Assembly (NCBI GenBank): GCA_017551165.1
Contig: JAFZMO010000126.1
Coordinates: 1 to 40,477, forward strand
DNA: 40,477 bases
Reading direction: 5' to 3'
From: Lachnospiraceae bacterium
GTDB taxonomy: Bacteria; Bacillota; Clostridia; Lachnospirales; Lachnospiraceae
Shown here: positions 26,357 through 34,487 of the stretch, in pieces
How the letters are laid out: each line of letters opens with the position of its first letter
Position numbering within the stretch: position 1 is the first letter of the stretch
Made by a program: the position numbers and the translations under genes
Notes under the pieces: generated by a model
Told to the model about the DNA's origin: nothing
The model's input: the letters and a program-made list of their open reading frames with translations, nothing else
The model's database searches: none

Positions 26357-28081
26357 ATGGAATATCGTGACGAGTATCGGTTCTGGTGCGAGAACCCGTA
26401 TTTTGACGAGGCTACCAAGGCGGAGCTTGCGGCGATCGCCGACGACGAGAATGAGATCCGGGAGCGGTTCTACCGCAGCCTGGAGTTCGGTACGGGCGGT
26501 CTGCGCGGCATCATCGGTGCCGGTACGAACCGCATGAATCTGTACACGGTGCGCAAGGCGACGCAGGGTCTTGCCAACTTTATCCTGAAGGAGGGCGGTG
26601 CCGAGAAGGGCGTTGCGATCGCGTATGACTCGCGTCGCATGTCGATCGAGTTCAGCGAGGAGGCGGCGCTGTGTCTTGCAGCCAACGGTATCAAGGCGTA
26701 TCGCTTTGAGTCGCTCCGTCCGACGCCGGAGCTGTCGTTCGCAGTGAGAGAGCTCGGCTGTATCGCGGGTATCGTTGTGACGGCGAGCCACAATCCTGCG
26801 GAGTACAACGGATACAAGGTGTACTGGGACGACGGTGCTCAGGTGACGCCGCCGAAGGATGCGGAGATCATCGACGAGGTGAACGCCGTAACCGACTGGG
26901 CGAAGGTTAAGACGATGACGCGCGTGGAGGCGATCCGCGCGGGCAGATATTTTGTGATCGGCAGCGAGATCGACGACCGCTACATGACGGAGCTGAAGAA
27001 GCAGGTCATCCGCGGCGATCTGTGCCGCGAGATCGGCAAGGACATGAAGGTTGTCTACACGCCGCTGCACGGCACGGGCAATCTGCCGGTTCGCCGTATC
27101 CTGAAGGAGATCGGTTTCGAGCAGGTGTACGTGGTTCCCGAGCAGGAGCTCCCGGACGGGAATTTCCCGACGGTACCGAGCCCGAACCCCGAGAACAAGT
27201 CGGCGTTTGAATTGGCGCTTGCTCTCGCGAAGAAGGTCGGCGCGGAGCTTGTGCTTGCGACGGATCCCGATGCGGACCGCCTCGGCGTGTTTGCGAAGGA
27301 TTCCGCGACCGGCGAGTACAAGTCGTTCACGGGCAACATGTCCGGCATGCTGATCTGCGAGTATCTCCTCAGCCAGCGCAAGGAGCTCGGCCTGATCCAT
27401 GACGACGGCTTCCTCGTGAAGACGATCGTCTCGACGAACATGGCCGATCTGATCGCTAAGGAGTACAACATCGAGCTCAAGGAGTGCCTCACCGGCTTCA
27501 AGTACATCGGTGAGCTGATCCGCCTCTCGGAGGAGACCGGCAAGGGTCACTACGAGTTCGGTTTCGAGGAGAGCTACGGCTGCCTGGTCGGCACGCATGC
27601 GCGTGACAAGGACGCCGTTGTCGCGGTCATGGCGCTGTGCGAGGCTGCGGCATACTACCGCACGAAGGGGCTGACGCTCTGGGATCAGATGATGAACATT
27701 TACCGCAAATACGGTTTCTTCCGCGAGGGTATCGAGACGCTCGAGCTGAAGGGCTTTGAGGGCGCTGCGAAGATCGCGGAGATGATGGACAACATCCGCA
27801 ACAATCCGCCGAAGAAGCTCGGCGATTACACGGTTGTCGAGTTCCGCGACTACGAGAAGGACATCGTCACGGACATCGCGACGGGAGCGACGAAGCCTAC
27901 CGGCCTCCGCAAGTCGAACGTATTGTACTTTGACCTCACGGACAACGCATGGGCATGTGTACGCCCGTCCGGCACGGAGCCGAAGATCAAGTTCTACATG
28001 GGCGTGAAGGGCACTTCCTTCGAGGACGCCGACGCAAAGCTTGCGAAACTCGATGCTGCATTAATGGAGTTTTCGAAGTGA
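26357..28081 (+). CDS. Phosphoglucomutase/phosphomannomutase
   Basis: Alpha-D-phosphohexomutase that interconverts the 1- and 6-phosphates of glucose and/or mannose. The 574-residue length and N-terminal layout match the PgcA-type enzymes of Firmicutes. The phosphorylated serine is Ser144 in TASHNP. The metal loop is DPDADR (303-308), the sugar-specificity loop FEESYG (403-408), and the phosphate-binding loop RPSGTEPK (536-543). All key residues are intact. Glucose and mannose specificity cannot be separated from sequence alone. manA downstream suggests a role in supplying mannose-1-phosphate or glucose-1-phosphate for cell-surface sugars. Confidence 0.93.
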   Translation: MEYRDEYRFWCENPYFDEATKAELAAIADDENEIRERFYRSLEFGTGGLRGIIGAGTNRMNLYTVRKATQGLANFILKEGGAEKGVAIAYDSRRMSIEFSEEAALCLAANGIKAYRFESLRPTPELSFAVRELGCIAGIVVTASHNPAEYNGYKVYWDDGAQVTPPKDAEIIDEVNAVTDWAKVKTMTRVEAIRAGRYFVIGSEIDDRYMTELKKQVIRGDLCREIGKDMKVVYTPLHGTGNLPVRRILKEIGFEQVYVVPEQELPDGNFPTVPSPNPENKSAFELALALAKKVGAELVLATDPDADRLGVFAKDSATGEYKSFTGNMSGMLICEYLLSQRKELGLIHDDGFLVKTIVSTNMADLIAKEYNIELKECLTGFKYIGELIRLSEETGKGHYEFGFEESYGCLVGTHARDKDAVVAVMALCEAAAYYRTKGLTLWDQMMNIYRKYGFFREGIETLELKGFEGAAKIAEMMDNIRNNPPKKLGDYTVVEFRDYEKDIVTDIATGATKPTGLRKSNVLYFDLTDNAWACVRPSGTEPKIKFYMGVKGTSFEDADAKLAKLDAALMEFSK

Positions 28082-28118
28082 TTTGAAAAGAAATGTACGA
28101 TTTTTCAAAACGACAGTG

Positions 28119-28245
28119 TGATACTATGGAGTCGATGAATTCGGCGGTCCCGTATCATTACTGATACGCGGATACGAGAAATGTACATTCCGGGAGGGAA
28201 TCTGCACGGTCTGCCGAGTGCTCGGCGGACCGTGTTTTTGTATTT
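28119..28245 (+). promoter_or_regulatory. Structured manA leader, candidate attenuator or riboswitch
   Basis: An extended -10 (TG at 28119-28120, then TACTAT 28122-28127) would start a leader near 28134. The leader contains TTCGGCGGTCC (28140-28150), an inverted repeat CGTATCA-TTAC-TGATACG (28151-28168), a small TTCC/GGAA hairpin (28188-28200) and a terminator (28205-28239). Segment 28140-28150 can pair with the terminator's 5' arm (28208-28218) over ten of eleven positions, two of them wobble pairs. That helix would prevent the terminator from forming. The nonamer GAAATGTAC occurs at 28090 and 28178. The layout fits conditional termination, but no known riboswitch class was recognised. Confidence 0.4.
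28205..28239 (+). terminator. Intrinsic terminator directly upstream of manA
   Basis: CACGGTCTGCCGAG (28205-28218) pairs with CTCGGCGGACCGTG (28221-28234) to give a stem of about 13 pairs, with TTTTT at 28235-28239. It ends six bases before the manA ATG. It either ends the pgm transcript or acts as the conditional terminator of the manA leader. Confidence 0.75.
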
Positions 28246-29178
28246 ATGAGAAAGATCCTGTTTTTACAACCGCAACTTCAAGAGAGGCTGTGGGGCGGAA
28301 ACCGCCTCGCGGAGTACGGCTACAAGCTTCCTTCGGACCATGTCGGCGAGTGCTGGGGCGTGAGCGCATATCCGGACAGCTGCGCTACGGTGCGCGGAGG
28401 CGTTTACGACGGACGGCGTCTCGACGATCTGTGGCGCGAGGAGCCGGACCTGTTCGGCGGCGCGCCGGCGAAGGAGGATTTTCCGCTCCTGATCAAGATC
28501 ATCGACGCGCATGACGACCTGAGCATCCAGGTGCATCCGGACGACGCGTACGCGAGGGAGCACGAGAACGGCGCCTGCGGCAAGACGGAGTGCTGGTATG
28601 TGCTCGATGCGGAGCCCGGCGCGACGATCGTCATCGGACATCACGCGAAGACGAAGGAGGAGCTCGCGCAGATGATCGCGGACGGACGGTTCCGCGAGCT
28701 GATCCGCGAGGTGCCTGTGAAGAAGGGCGATTTCTTCCAGATCGAGCCCGGCACCGTGCATGCGATCAAGGCCGGCACGGTCGTGCTGGAGACGCAGGAG
28801 AGCAGCGACGTCACCTATCGCCTGTACGACTATGACCGTCTGCAGAACGGAAAGAAGAGACCACTTCACATCAAGCAGAGTCTCGATGTGATCAAGACGC
28901 CGTTTGAGCCCAAGGCAATCGAGCCCGTTGTGAAGACCAAGCCGGGCTATGTCCTCACCAAATACGTGGATTGCCGCTTCTACACCGTGTACAAGCTCGA
29001 GGTCGACGGGACGGCGACGGTACCGCTGTCGGGCATGTTTCACACGATGAGCGTGATCGAGGGCGAGGGATACCTCGACGGCAGCCGTGTCGAGAAGGGA
29101 GACCACCTCGTTTTGGCCGCGGATTACGGCGATATGAAGGCGGTCGGAAGGTTCACGGCGATCGTGACAAGAGTATAG
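28246..29178 (+). CDS. manA: Mannose-6-phosphate isomerase, class I
   Basis: Zinc enzyme that interconverts mannose-6-phosphate and fructose-6-phosphate. In the 310 residues the zinc ligands fall at His97 (QVHPDD), Glu115 (KTECWYVLD) and His172 (GTVHAIKAG), the same numbering as the short Bacillus-type enzymes. The N-terminal motif LQERLWGGNRL is typical. The ATG at 28246 is the first usable in-frame start, yet no SD lies within the normal distance: the preceding bases are the T-run of a terminator. The nearest SD-like sequence (GGGAGGG, 28192-28198) lies on the other side of the hairpin. Expression is therefore probably controlled by this leader. Confidence 0.93.
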   Translation: MRKILFLQPQLQERLWGGNRLAEYGYKLPSDHVGECWGVSAYPDSCATVRGGVYDGRRLDDLWREEPDLFGGAPAKEDFPLLIKIIDAHDDLSIQVHPDDAYAREHENGACGKTECWYVLDAEPGATIVIGHHAKTKEELAQMIADGRFRELIREVPVKKGDFFQIEPGTVHAIKAGTVVLETQESSDVTYRLYDYDRLQNGKKRPLHIKQSLDVIKTPFEPKAIEPVVKTKPGYVLTKYVDCRFYTVYKLEVDGTATVPLSGMFHTMSVIEGEGYLDGSRVEKGDHLVLAADYGDMKAVGRFTAIVTRV

Positions 29179-29189
29179 ATTTTTACAGG

Positions 29190-29217
29190 AGCGCGGCCGA
29201 GCAAGCCGCGCTTCTTT
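29190..29217 (+). terminator. Terminator after manA
   Basis: AGCGCGGC (29190-29197) pairs with GCCGCGCT (29205-29212) around a seven-base loop. The T-rich tract TTCTTT covers 29212-29217. It lies 11 bases after the manA stop and separates manA from the fhs promoter. Confidence 0.7.
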
Positions 29218-29278
29218 GAGTTCACGAAAACAAGACCGTATTTTCACCGAAATTACACATTTAGAGGCGGAATCTCGG

Positions 29279-29307
29279 TTGGAAATCCGGAGGATATTTG
29301 ATATAAT
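29279..29307 (+). promoter_or_regulatory. Sigma-A-like promoter of fhs
   Basis: TTGGAA (29279-29284) and a perfect TATAAT (29302-29307) are separated by 17 bases. Transcription would start near 29314, leaving a leader of about 65 bases with a GGAGG SD before fhs. The leader can form a weak GGGTT/AACCC hairpin but does not match the tetrahydrofolate riboswitches. Confidence 0.8.
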
Positions 29308-29378
29308 GATTCGGGTTTCGGTTTGAACCCTAATTCAAGCGTTACGGGTACAATAACAGGCAGCAACGGAGGTGTCGT

Positions 29379-31049
29379 ATGAAGACGGACATTCAAATCG
29401 CGCAGGAAGCTAAAATGCAGCCGATCTGGGAGGTTGCGAAGAAACTGGACATCGAGCCGGACGATCTCGAACTGTACGGAAAATACAAGGCAAAGCTCTC
29501 GGACGAGTATCTCAAGTCGCTCGAGGGTAAGCCGCAGGGCAAGCTGGTGCTTGTGACGGCCATCAACCCGACGCCGGCAGGCGAGGGCAAGACGACCACG
29601 ACAGTCGGTCTCGGTGAGGCTCTCGGCAAGCTCGGTAAGAAGGCGGTGATCGCTCTCCGCGAGCCCTCGCTCGGACCGTGCTTCGGCATCAAGGGCGGCG
29701 CTGCGGGCGGCGGATACGCGCAGGTCGTTCCGATGGAAGATCTGAACCTTCATTTTACGGGCGATTTCCATGCCATCACCTCGGCCAACAATCTGTTGGC
29801 GGCTATGCTTGACAATCATATTATGCAGGGCAACGCGCTCGGCATCGACCCGAAGCAGGTCGTGTGGAAGCGCTGCCTCGACATGAACGACAGAGCTCTC
29901 CGCAACATCGTGATCGGACTCGGCAAGAAGTCTGACGGCGTTGTTCGCGAGGACCATTTCATCATCACGGTGGCGTCCGAGATCATGGCGATCCTGTGCC
30001 TGGCCGACGACATCGCCGATCTCAAGAAGCGCCTCGGACGCATCATCGTCGCTTATCGCTATGACGGAACTCCGGTGACCGCGGCGGATCTGAAGGCGGT
30101 CGGTTCGATGGCGGCTCTTTTGAAGGATGCGATCCGCCCGAACCTGATCCAGACGATCGAAAATACTCCCGCACTCGTACACGGCGGCCCGTTCGCCAAC
30201 ATCGCACACGGCTGCAACAGTGTCCGTGCGACGAAGGCAGCGCTCTCGCTCGCCGATTACGTCATCACGGAGGCCGGCTTCGGCGCGGACCTCGGTGCGG
30301 AGAAATTCCTCGACATCAAGTGCCGTATGGCAGGCCTGAAGCCCGACGCGATCGTGCTCGTGGCAACCGTGCGCGCACTCAAATACAACGGCGGAGTTCC
30401 GAAGACGGAGCTCGGCGCCGAGAACCTCGATGCTCTCAAGGCCGGTATCGTGAACCTCGAGAAGCATATCGAGAATCTCAAGCAATATGACGTTCCGGTT
30501 GTCGTGACGCTCAACCGCTTCACGGAGGACACGGACGCGGAGCTCTCGTACGTGGAGAACTTCTGCCGCGAGAGAGGATGCGAGTTCGCACTCTCCGAGG
30601 TGTGGGGAAAGGGCGGCGACGGCGGCATCGAGCTTGCAAACAGCCTGCTCAAGACGCTCGAGACGAAGAAGAGCAACTTCCACACGCTCTACCCGGATGA
30701 GATGCCTCTCAAGGAGAAGATCGAGACGGTAGCGACGAAGATCTACGGCGCGGACGGCGTTTCGTTCGATCCCGCGGCGCTCGCAACGCTTGAGAAGCTC
30801 ACGGAGCTTGGCTTCGGCAATATGCCTGTATGTATGGCGAAGACGCAGTACTCGCTCTCGGACGATCCGAAGAAGCTCGGACGCCCGACCGGTTTCACGG
30901 TCAATGTGCGCGAGGTTTACGTATCGGCCGGAGCAGGATTTGTCGTAGCGATCACAGGCACGATCATGACGATGCCCGGACTTCCGAAATCCCCGGCGGC
31001 GGAGAGGATCGACGTCGACGAGGAAGGCAAGATCGACGGTCTGTTCTAG
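29379..31049 (+). CDS. fhs: Formate-tetrahydrofolate ligase
   Basis: ATP-dependent synthesis of 10-formyltetrahydrofolate from formate, used in the methyl branch of the Wood-Ljungdahl pathway and in purine and formyl-methionine synthesis. The 556-residue length is standard. The P-loop [10 protein letters not shown] (65-74) and the conserved segments [19 protein letters not shown] and [11 protein letters not shown] are intact. It stands as a single gene with its own strong promoter. Folate-pathway partners such as fchA and folD are not adjacent, so its presence alone does not prove acetogenesis. Confidence 0.97.
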   Translation: MKTDIQIAQEAKMQPIWEVAKKLDIEPDDLELYGKYKAKLSDEYLKSLEGKPQGKLVLVTAINPTPAGEGKTTTTVGLGEALGKLGKKAVIALREPSLGPCFGIKGGAAGGGYAQVVPMEDLNLHFTGDFHAITSANNLLAAMLDNHIMQGNALGIDPKQVVWKRCLDMNDRALRNIVIGLGKKSDGVVREDHFIITVASEIMAILCLADDIADLKKRLGRIIVAYRYDGTPVTAADLKAVGSMAALLKDAIRPNLIQTIENTPALVHGGPFANIAHGCNSVRATKAALSLADYVITEAGFGADLGAEKFLDIKCRMAGLKPDAIVLVATVRALKYNGGVPKTELGAENLDALKAGIVNLEKHIENLKQYDVPVVVTLNRFTEDTDAELSYVENFCRERGCEFALSEVWGKGGDGGIELANSLLKTLETKKSNFHTLYPDEMPLKEKIETVATKIYGADGVSFDPAALATLEKLTELGFGNMPVCMAKTQYSLSDDPKKLGRPTGFTVNVREVYVSAGAGFVVAITGTIMTMPGLPKSPAAERIDVDEEGKIDGLF

Positions 31050-31060
31050 GAAAATGATTT

Positions 31061-31109
31061 GGACGGCAAAACGGTGAAAGCCCTCGCAGGGCCGGACCGT
31101 CAGCCGTCC
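31061..31109 (+). other. Three-tier nested hairpin between fhs and the adaptor operon
   Basis: Three stems nest precisely: GGACGGC/GCCGTCC (31061-31067 with 31103-31109), ACGGT/ACCGT (31071-31075 with 31096-31100) and GCCCT/AGGGC (31080-31084 with 31088-31092). Short asymmetric internal loops separate them (AAA opposite CA, and GAAA opposite CGG). All 17 pairs are Watson-Crick. No T-run follows, so it is not a standard terminator. It could be a transcript-protecting end, a pause site or a small regulatory RNA element. The 45 bases between it and the next ATG hold only the AAGGAGGA SD. Confidence 0.5.
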
Positions 31110-31154
31110 TAAACTAAGATATCACAAGGTTCTATTCAAGGAGGATGTTTGGTT

Positions 31155-32231
31155 ATGAAGAAGTTGTTGGGGCTTGTCCTGGTCGCGACACTTGCGGTGT
31201 CCGGCTGCGGTCTGCTTCCGGCGGAGGAGGAGCTTCCGAAGGCGCCGGTCGTGCAGACGATGGATGAGAACTACTTTACCATGGCGGAGGTAAAGAAGGG
31301 AACGGTCCGCAATTACGTTTCCGAGCGATGCGTATACCAGTATCAGGCAACGCAGAGCCTGAGCTTCGGCTATGGCGGAGAGACGATCAAAGCGACGTAC
31401 GTGACGGTCGGACAGAAGGTTCACGCCGGCGACGTTTTGGCGGAGCTTGCGAACGATGATCTCGAGGAACAGATCGAGGATCTTCGCAAGAGAAGCGAGG
31501 AGCTGACGCTGGAGGTTGAGTATGTAAACGGCTGTCTCGAGATCGAGAAGGAGCGTCAGGCACTCGCCAAGCGGTACGGCAAGAAGTACGATGACACGAG
31601 ACTCACGCAGCTTCAGAATAACTACGACGATGTGTCCGGACAGAAGTATATTGTGGATCTGCAGCTCGGCGAGCTTGAGACGCAGCTCAAGGGAAGACGT
31701 CTGGTTGCCGGTATCGACGGCATCGTCGAGTTCGTGAGGGAGATCCCGCCGTGGCTGAACGGACGCATCAACGCCAACGAGCGCTACATCACCATCCGCT
31801 CCGAGAAGATGGCATTTTCCGTAGATGCGAACTCGCCGGAGATATACGAGTTCGGCAAGGTGTTCACGATCACGACGGACAAGGGCGACTACGAGTGCGA
31901 GGTCGTCAAGATCAAGCGTCCGACCGAAGGCAAGGGCGGTTCCACGATGATCACGCTCGAGCCGCTGAAGCCGGATGAGAATCTCGAGGTCGGCCTTGTG
32001 GGCAACCTGATCTGTGAGACAGAGCGGGCGGACAACGTGCTGTACATCCCGACGGCGGCGATCCGCACCATCGATGATAAGACGGCGGTCTATGCGACGG
32101 ACGAAACCGGTCTGCGCTCGATCCGCTATATTGAGATCGGCATCTCCGTGCGCATGAAGCCCAATCAGGACGACAACCGCACGGAAGTGATCAGCGGCCT
32201 GTCCCTCGGGGACAAGGTCATCATGCAGTAG
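31155..32231 (+). CDS. Lipoprotein adaptor (HlyD/RND-type) of an ABC efflux system
   Basis: A 358-residue membrane-fusion-type protein. It starts with a lipoprotein signal ending in the lipobox AVSG-Cys18, so it should be anchored outside the membrane. A lipoyl-like half (about 65-100, with VTVGQKVHAGDVL) is followed by a coiled coil (about 100-165), the second lipoyl half (about 176-212), a beta-barrel region and a membrane-proximal domain that includes VLYIPTAAI and SGLSLGDKVIMQ. This is the adaptor layout of MacA-like proteins. The ATG at 31155 has AAGGAGGA nine bases upstream; a TTG six bases earlier is less likely. It is the first gene of the five-gene operon. Confidence 0.85.
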   Translation: MKKLLGLVLVATLAVSGCGLLPAEEELPKAPVVQTMDENYFTMAEVKKGTVRNYVSERCVYQYQATQSLSFGYGGETIKATYVTVGQKVHAGDVLAELANDDLEEQIEDLRKRSEELTLEVEYVNGCLEIEKERQALAKRYGKKYDDTRLTQLQNNYDDVSGQKYIVDLQLGELETQLKGRRLVAGIDGIVEFVREIPPWLNGRINANERYITIRSEKMAFSVDANSPEIYEFGKVFTITTDKGDYECEVVKIKRPTEGKGGSTMITLEPLKPDENLEVGLVGNLICETERADNVLYIPTAAIRTIDDKTAVYATDETGLRSIRYIEIGISVRMKPNQDDNRTEVISGLSLGDKVIMQ

Positions 32232-32244
32232 GAGGTAAATGATC

Positions 32245-34479
32245 GTGAAGAAATTGTTAGCGCTCGCGCTTGCGTGCGTGCTCGTGATCTCTCTTACCGC
32301 ATGCGGAGAGAAGAAGGACGTGCCGGAATTGCTGCACCCGATCGAGACGGCCAACGCAGTCTATGTCGTGACCAGGACCAACCTGGAGATGCGCCAGACG
32401 ACGGGCGGCTATGTCATGCCGGAGTGCGTGGATATGAAGTTTGATTTTGAGTCGACGGTTCACGATGTGAAGGTTGAGATGGGCAGTCACGTGAACAAGG
32501 GCGACCTGTTGTTTGAGCTCAACTCGGGACTCGAGGATGAGATCAAGCGTCTGGAGCTCTCGATCGAGAGAGAACAGACGGAGTACGACTACGATCTGGA
32601 ACAGTTCAACAAGCAGATCAAGGATATGAAGAAAATGATCTCCGCGATGGGAAGCACCTACGAGGGCCGCATGATGCGCCTTCAGATGCAGGAGATCCAG
32701 CTGCAGTTCGACTGGAACCACTCGGGCCTTGCGAAGAAGATCGACGAGAACCGCAAGGACCTCGAGAAGAAGAAACAGCAGCTCTCGGACTCCAGCGTCT
32801 ACGCTCCCTGCAGCGGCACCGTAGTCTACTGCAGCATTGCGAACGACGGAGACTATATCCATGAGGACACAACGTACCTCACGATCGCGAAGGATGATTC
32901 CTACGTCCTCGCGTGCCCTTACATCTCGGAGACGGACATGCGCAGCTACAGCCGCGTGACCGCACAGATCGGTGGCGTGGAGTACGACGCAAAATACCGC
33001 GCTTACACGGAGGAGGAGCTCTACCACCTCGAGGCGTGCGGCAACGCGTTTGACTCGTATTTTACGGCGGAGCTTCCGGAGACGGTCTCTGTCGGTGACT
33101 ATGTTCTGTTCTCGTTCTGGCAGTCGACCGCGCAGCCGGTGATCACGGTCCCGACCACCGCAGTCGTAAAGAACGGAACGACGTACGAGGTCACGGTGAT
33201 CCAGGACGGACGTCTCGTGACCCGCGAGGTCTCCGTCGGAGGCAGCAGCCTCAATGACACCGAGATCACGGAGGGGCTCGAGGAGGGCGAGGTCGTATAC
33301 ATCGGCAAGGATCTTGCGCGCTACGGCGTGGAGTACGAGACGCGCAAGGCGGAGAGCGTTGAGATCGTGGAGAAGGTGTTCTGCTCCGGCGCAAGACGCT
33401 ATGCGCAGAAATCCGAGCCCTACCTCAACAAGGTTCCCGGAACCATCGAGGAATTCCTGACCGATACGACATACAACATCCTGGTCAAGAAGGGGGATCC
33501 GATCTTCGTTGTGAAGGCGAGCATCAACCGCTCTGCGCAGGAGCAGGCAAAGCAGGATCTCCGCAAGTATGAGGCCGATTTTGCGCTCGATAAGGAAAAG
33601 CGTGAGGAACAGATCGAAGAGCTCGAGAAGAAGATGAAGAAGATGAGCAAGAAGGATCTCGAGTATTCTCTTGCCGAGCTGGATCTGAAGGATATGAAGA
33701 CCGCCCTTGCAGAGGCGATCGAAACCTACGAGGAGAAGCGTGAGGAGCTTGAGGAGCGCGTGCGCAACTACGAGGAGTGGGACGGCAAGAGCGTGACGGT
33801 GTGCGCGGAGTCGGACGGCGTGATCAGCAGTATCTCGCGGTTCAAGGTCGGCGACAACCTGAACGAGGGCGACTACCTCTTCGACGTGTATGACATCGAT
33901 TCCTACTGCATCAGCCTTGACCCGAACGACAGCTACACGCTCCGCTACGGCCAGAAGGTGACGCTCGAGACGACAACGGACGGCGAGACACTCGAGTTCG
34001 GCGCTACGATCATCTCCGCACCGAACGTGAGACCACTCGACATTTCGAACACCGAGCACAACAAAATCTATCTTGCACTGGACAACCCCGATGACTACTC
34101 CAAGGTCGGTGAGACCGGTATCATCGGATTTACCGAATATAACCTCTCCAACTGCATGCTGATCGACGACGTGTTGATCGGACATGACGAGAAGGAGGAG
34201 GACGAGGACTCCAAGAAGACAAACACCCAGCAACAACAGAACCCCGGCTACGGCTTCGGGTTCGGTTATGAACAGCAGCCTACGACCACGACCAAGGACC
34301 TCGAGTCCAACATCTTCGACAGCGAGGAGCACGAGAAGCAGAAGGGCAAGGCGTACGTGTGGGTGTATGACGCTGAGGGACGCGCGGTCAAGCGCTACGT
34401 CCGCATCATGCGTCACAGCGATGACAAATACTGGATCGTCGACGGTCTCAAATACGGCGATACCATTGTGTTGCACTAG
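32245..34479 (+). CDS. Lipoprotein adaptor with two adaptor modules in tandem
   Basis: A 744-residue lipoprotein, signal ending SLTA-Cys20. It contains two membrane-fusion-type modules in series. Module 1 has a lipoyl half (about 68-95), coiled coil (96-180), second lipoyl half (183-215), barrel and membrane-proximal region. Module 2 has a lipoyl half (about 397-425), a very charged coiled coil (430-512), second lipoyl half (518-548) and C-terminal barrel. A Gln/Gly/Thr-rich insert lies at about 655-690. The GTG at 32245 is preferred because GGAGG is nine bases upstream and the signal then begins MKKLLALALA; the ATG six bases earlier leaves only three bases of spacing. Adaptors are usually single modules, so the fusion is unusual. 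Confidence 0.82.
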   Translation: MKKLLALALACVLVISLTACGEKKDVPELLHPIETANAVYVVTRTNLEMRQTTGGYVMPECVDMKFDFESTVHDVKVEMGSHVNKGDLLFELNSGLEDEIKRLELSIEREQTEYDYDLEQFNKQIKDMKKMISAMGSTYEGRMMRLQMQEIQLQFDWNHSGLAKKIDENRKDLEKKKQQLSDSSVYAPCSGTVVYCSIANDGDYIHEDTTYLTIAKDDSYVLACPYISETDMRSYSRVTAQIGGVEYDAKYRAYTEEELYHLEACGNAFDSYFTAELPETVSVGDYVLFSFWQSTAQPVITVPTTAVVKNGTTYEVTVIQDGRLVTREVSVGGSSLNDTEITEGLEEGEVVYIGKDLARYGVEYETRKAESVEIVEKVFCSGARRYAQKSEPYLNKVPGTIEEFLTDTTYNILVKKGDPIFVVKASINRSAQEQAKQDLRKYEADFALDKEKREEQIEELEKKMKKMSKKDLEYSLAELDLKDMKTALAEAIETYEEKREELEERVRNYEEWDGKSVTVCAESDGVISSISRFKVGDNLNEGDYLFDVYDIDSYCISLDPNDSYTLRYGQKVTLETTTDGETLEFGATIISAPNVRPLDISNTEHNKIYLALDNPDDYSKVGETGIIGFTEYNLSNCMLIDDVLIGHDEKEEDEDSKKTNTQQQQNPGYGFGFGYEQQPTTTTKDLESNIFDSEEHEKQKGKAYVWVYDAEGRAVKRYVRIMRHSDDKYWIVDGLKYGDTIVLH

Positions 34480-34487
34480 GAGGGTCC

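Noticed and set aside
28218-28514. A GTG-initiated 98-codon frame overlapping the manA start
   Set aside because: It begins inside the terminator stem, has no SD and runs out of frame through manA, which has a clear enzyme family match.
29308-29378. Tetrahydrofolate riboswitch in the fhs leader
   Set aside because: The leader is only about 65 bases and lacks the conserved paired elements of either known tetrahydrofolate riboswitch class.
31050-31154. c-di-GMP or other known riboswitch in the gap after fhs
   Set aside because: The nested hairpin has GAAA and CGG internal loops, but not the conserved junctions of any riboswitch class I could recall.
32257-34476. A 739-codon open frame on the opposite strand of the double adaptor gene, and similar long antisense frames (for example 4938-6476 and 24453-26336)
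   Set aside because: They mirror the high-GC third-position bias of the real genes, have no SD sites or recognisable domains, and their composition (rich in Arg, His, Asp, Val, Leu) is typical of antisense translation.
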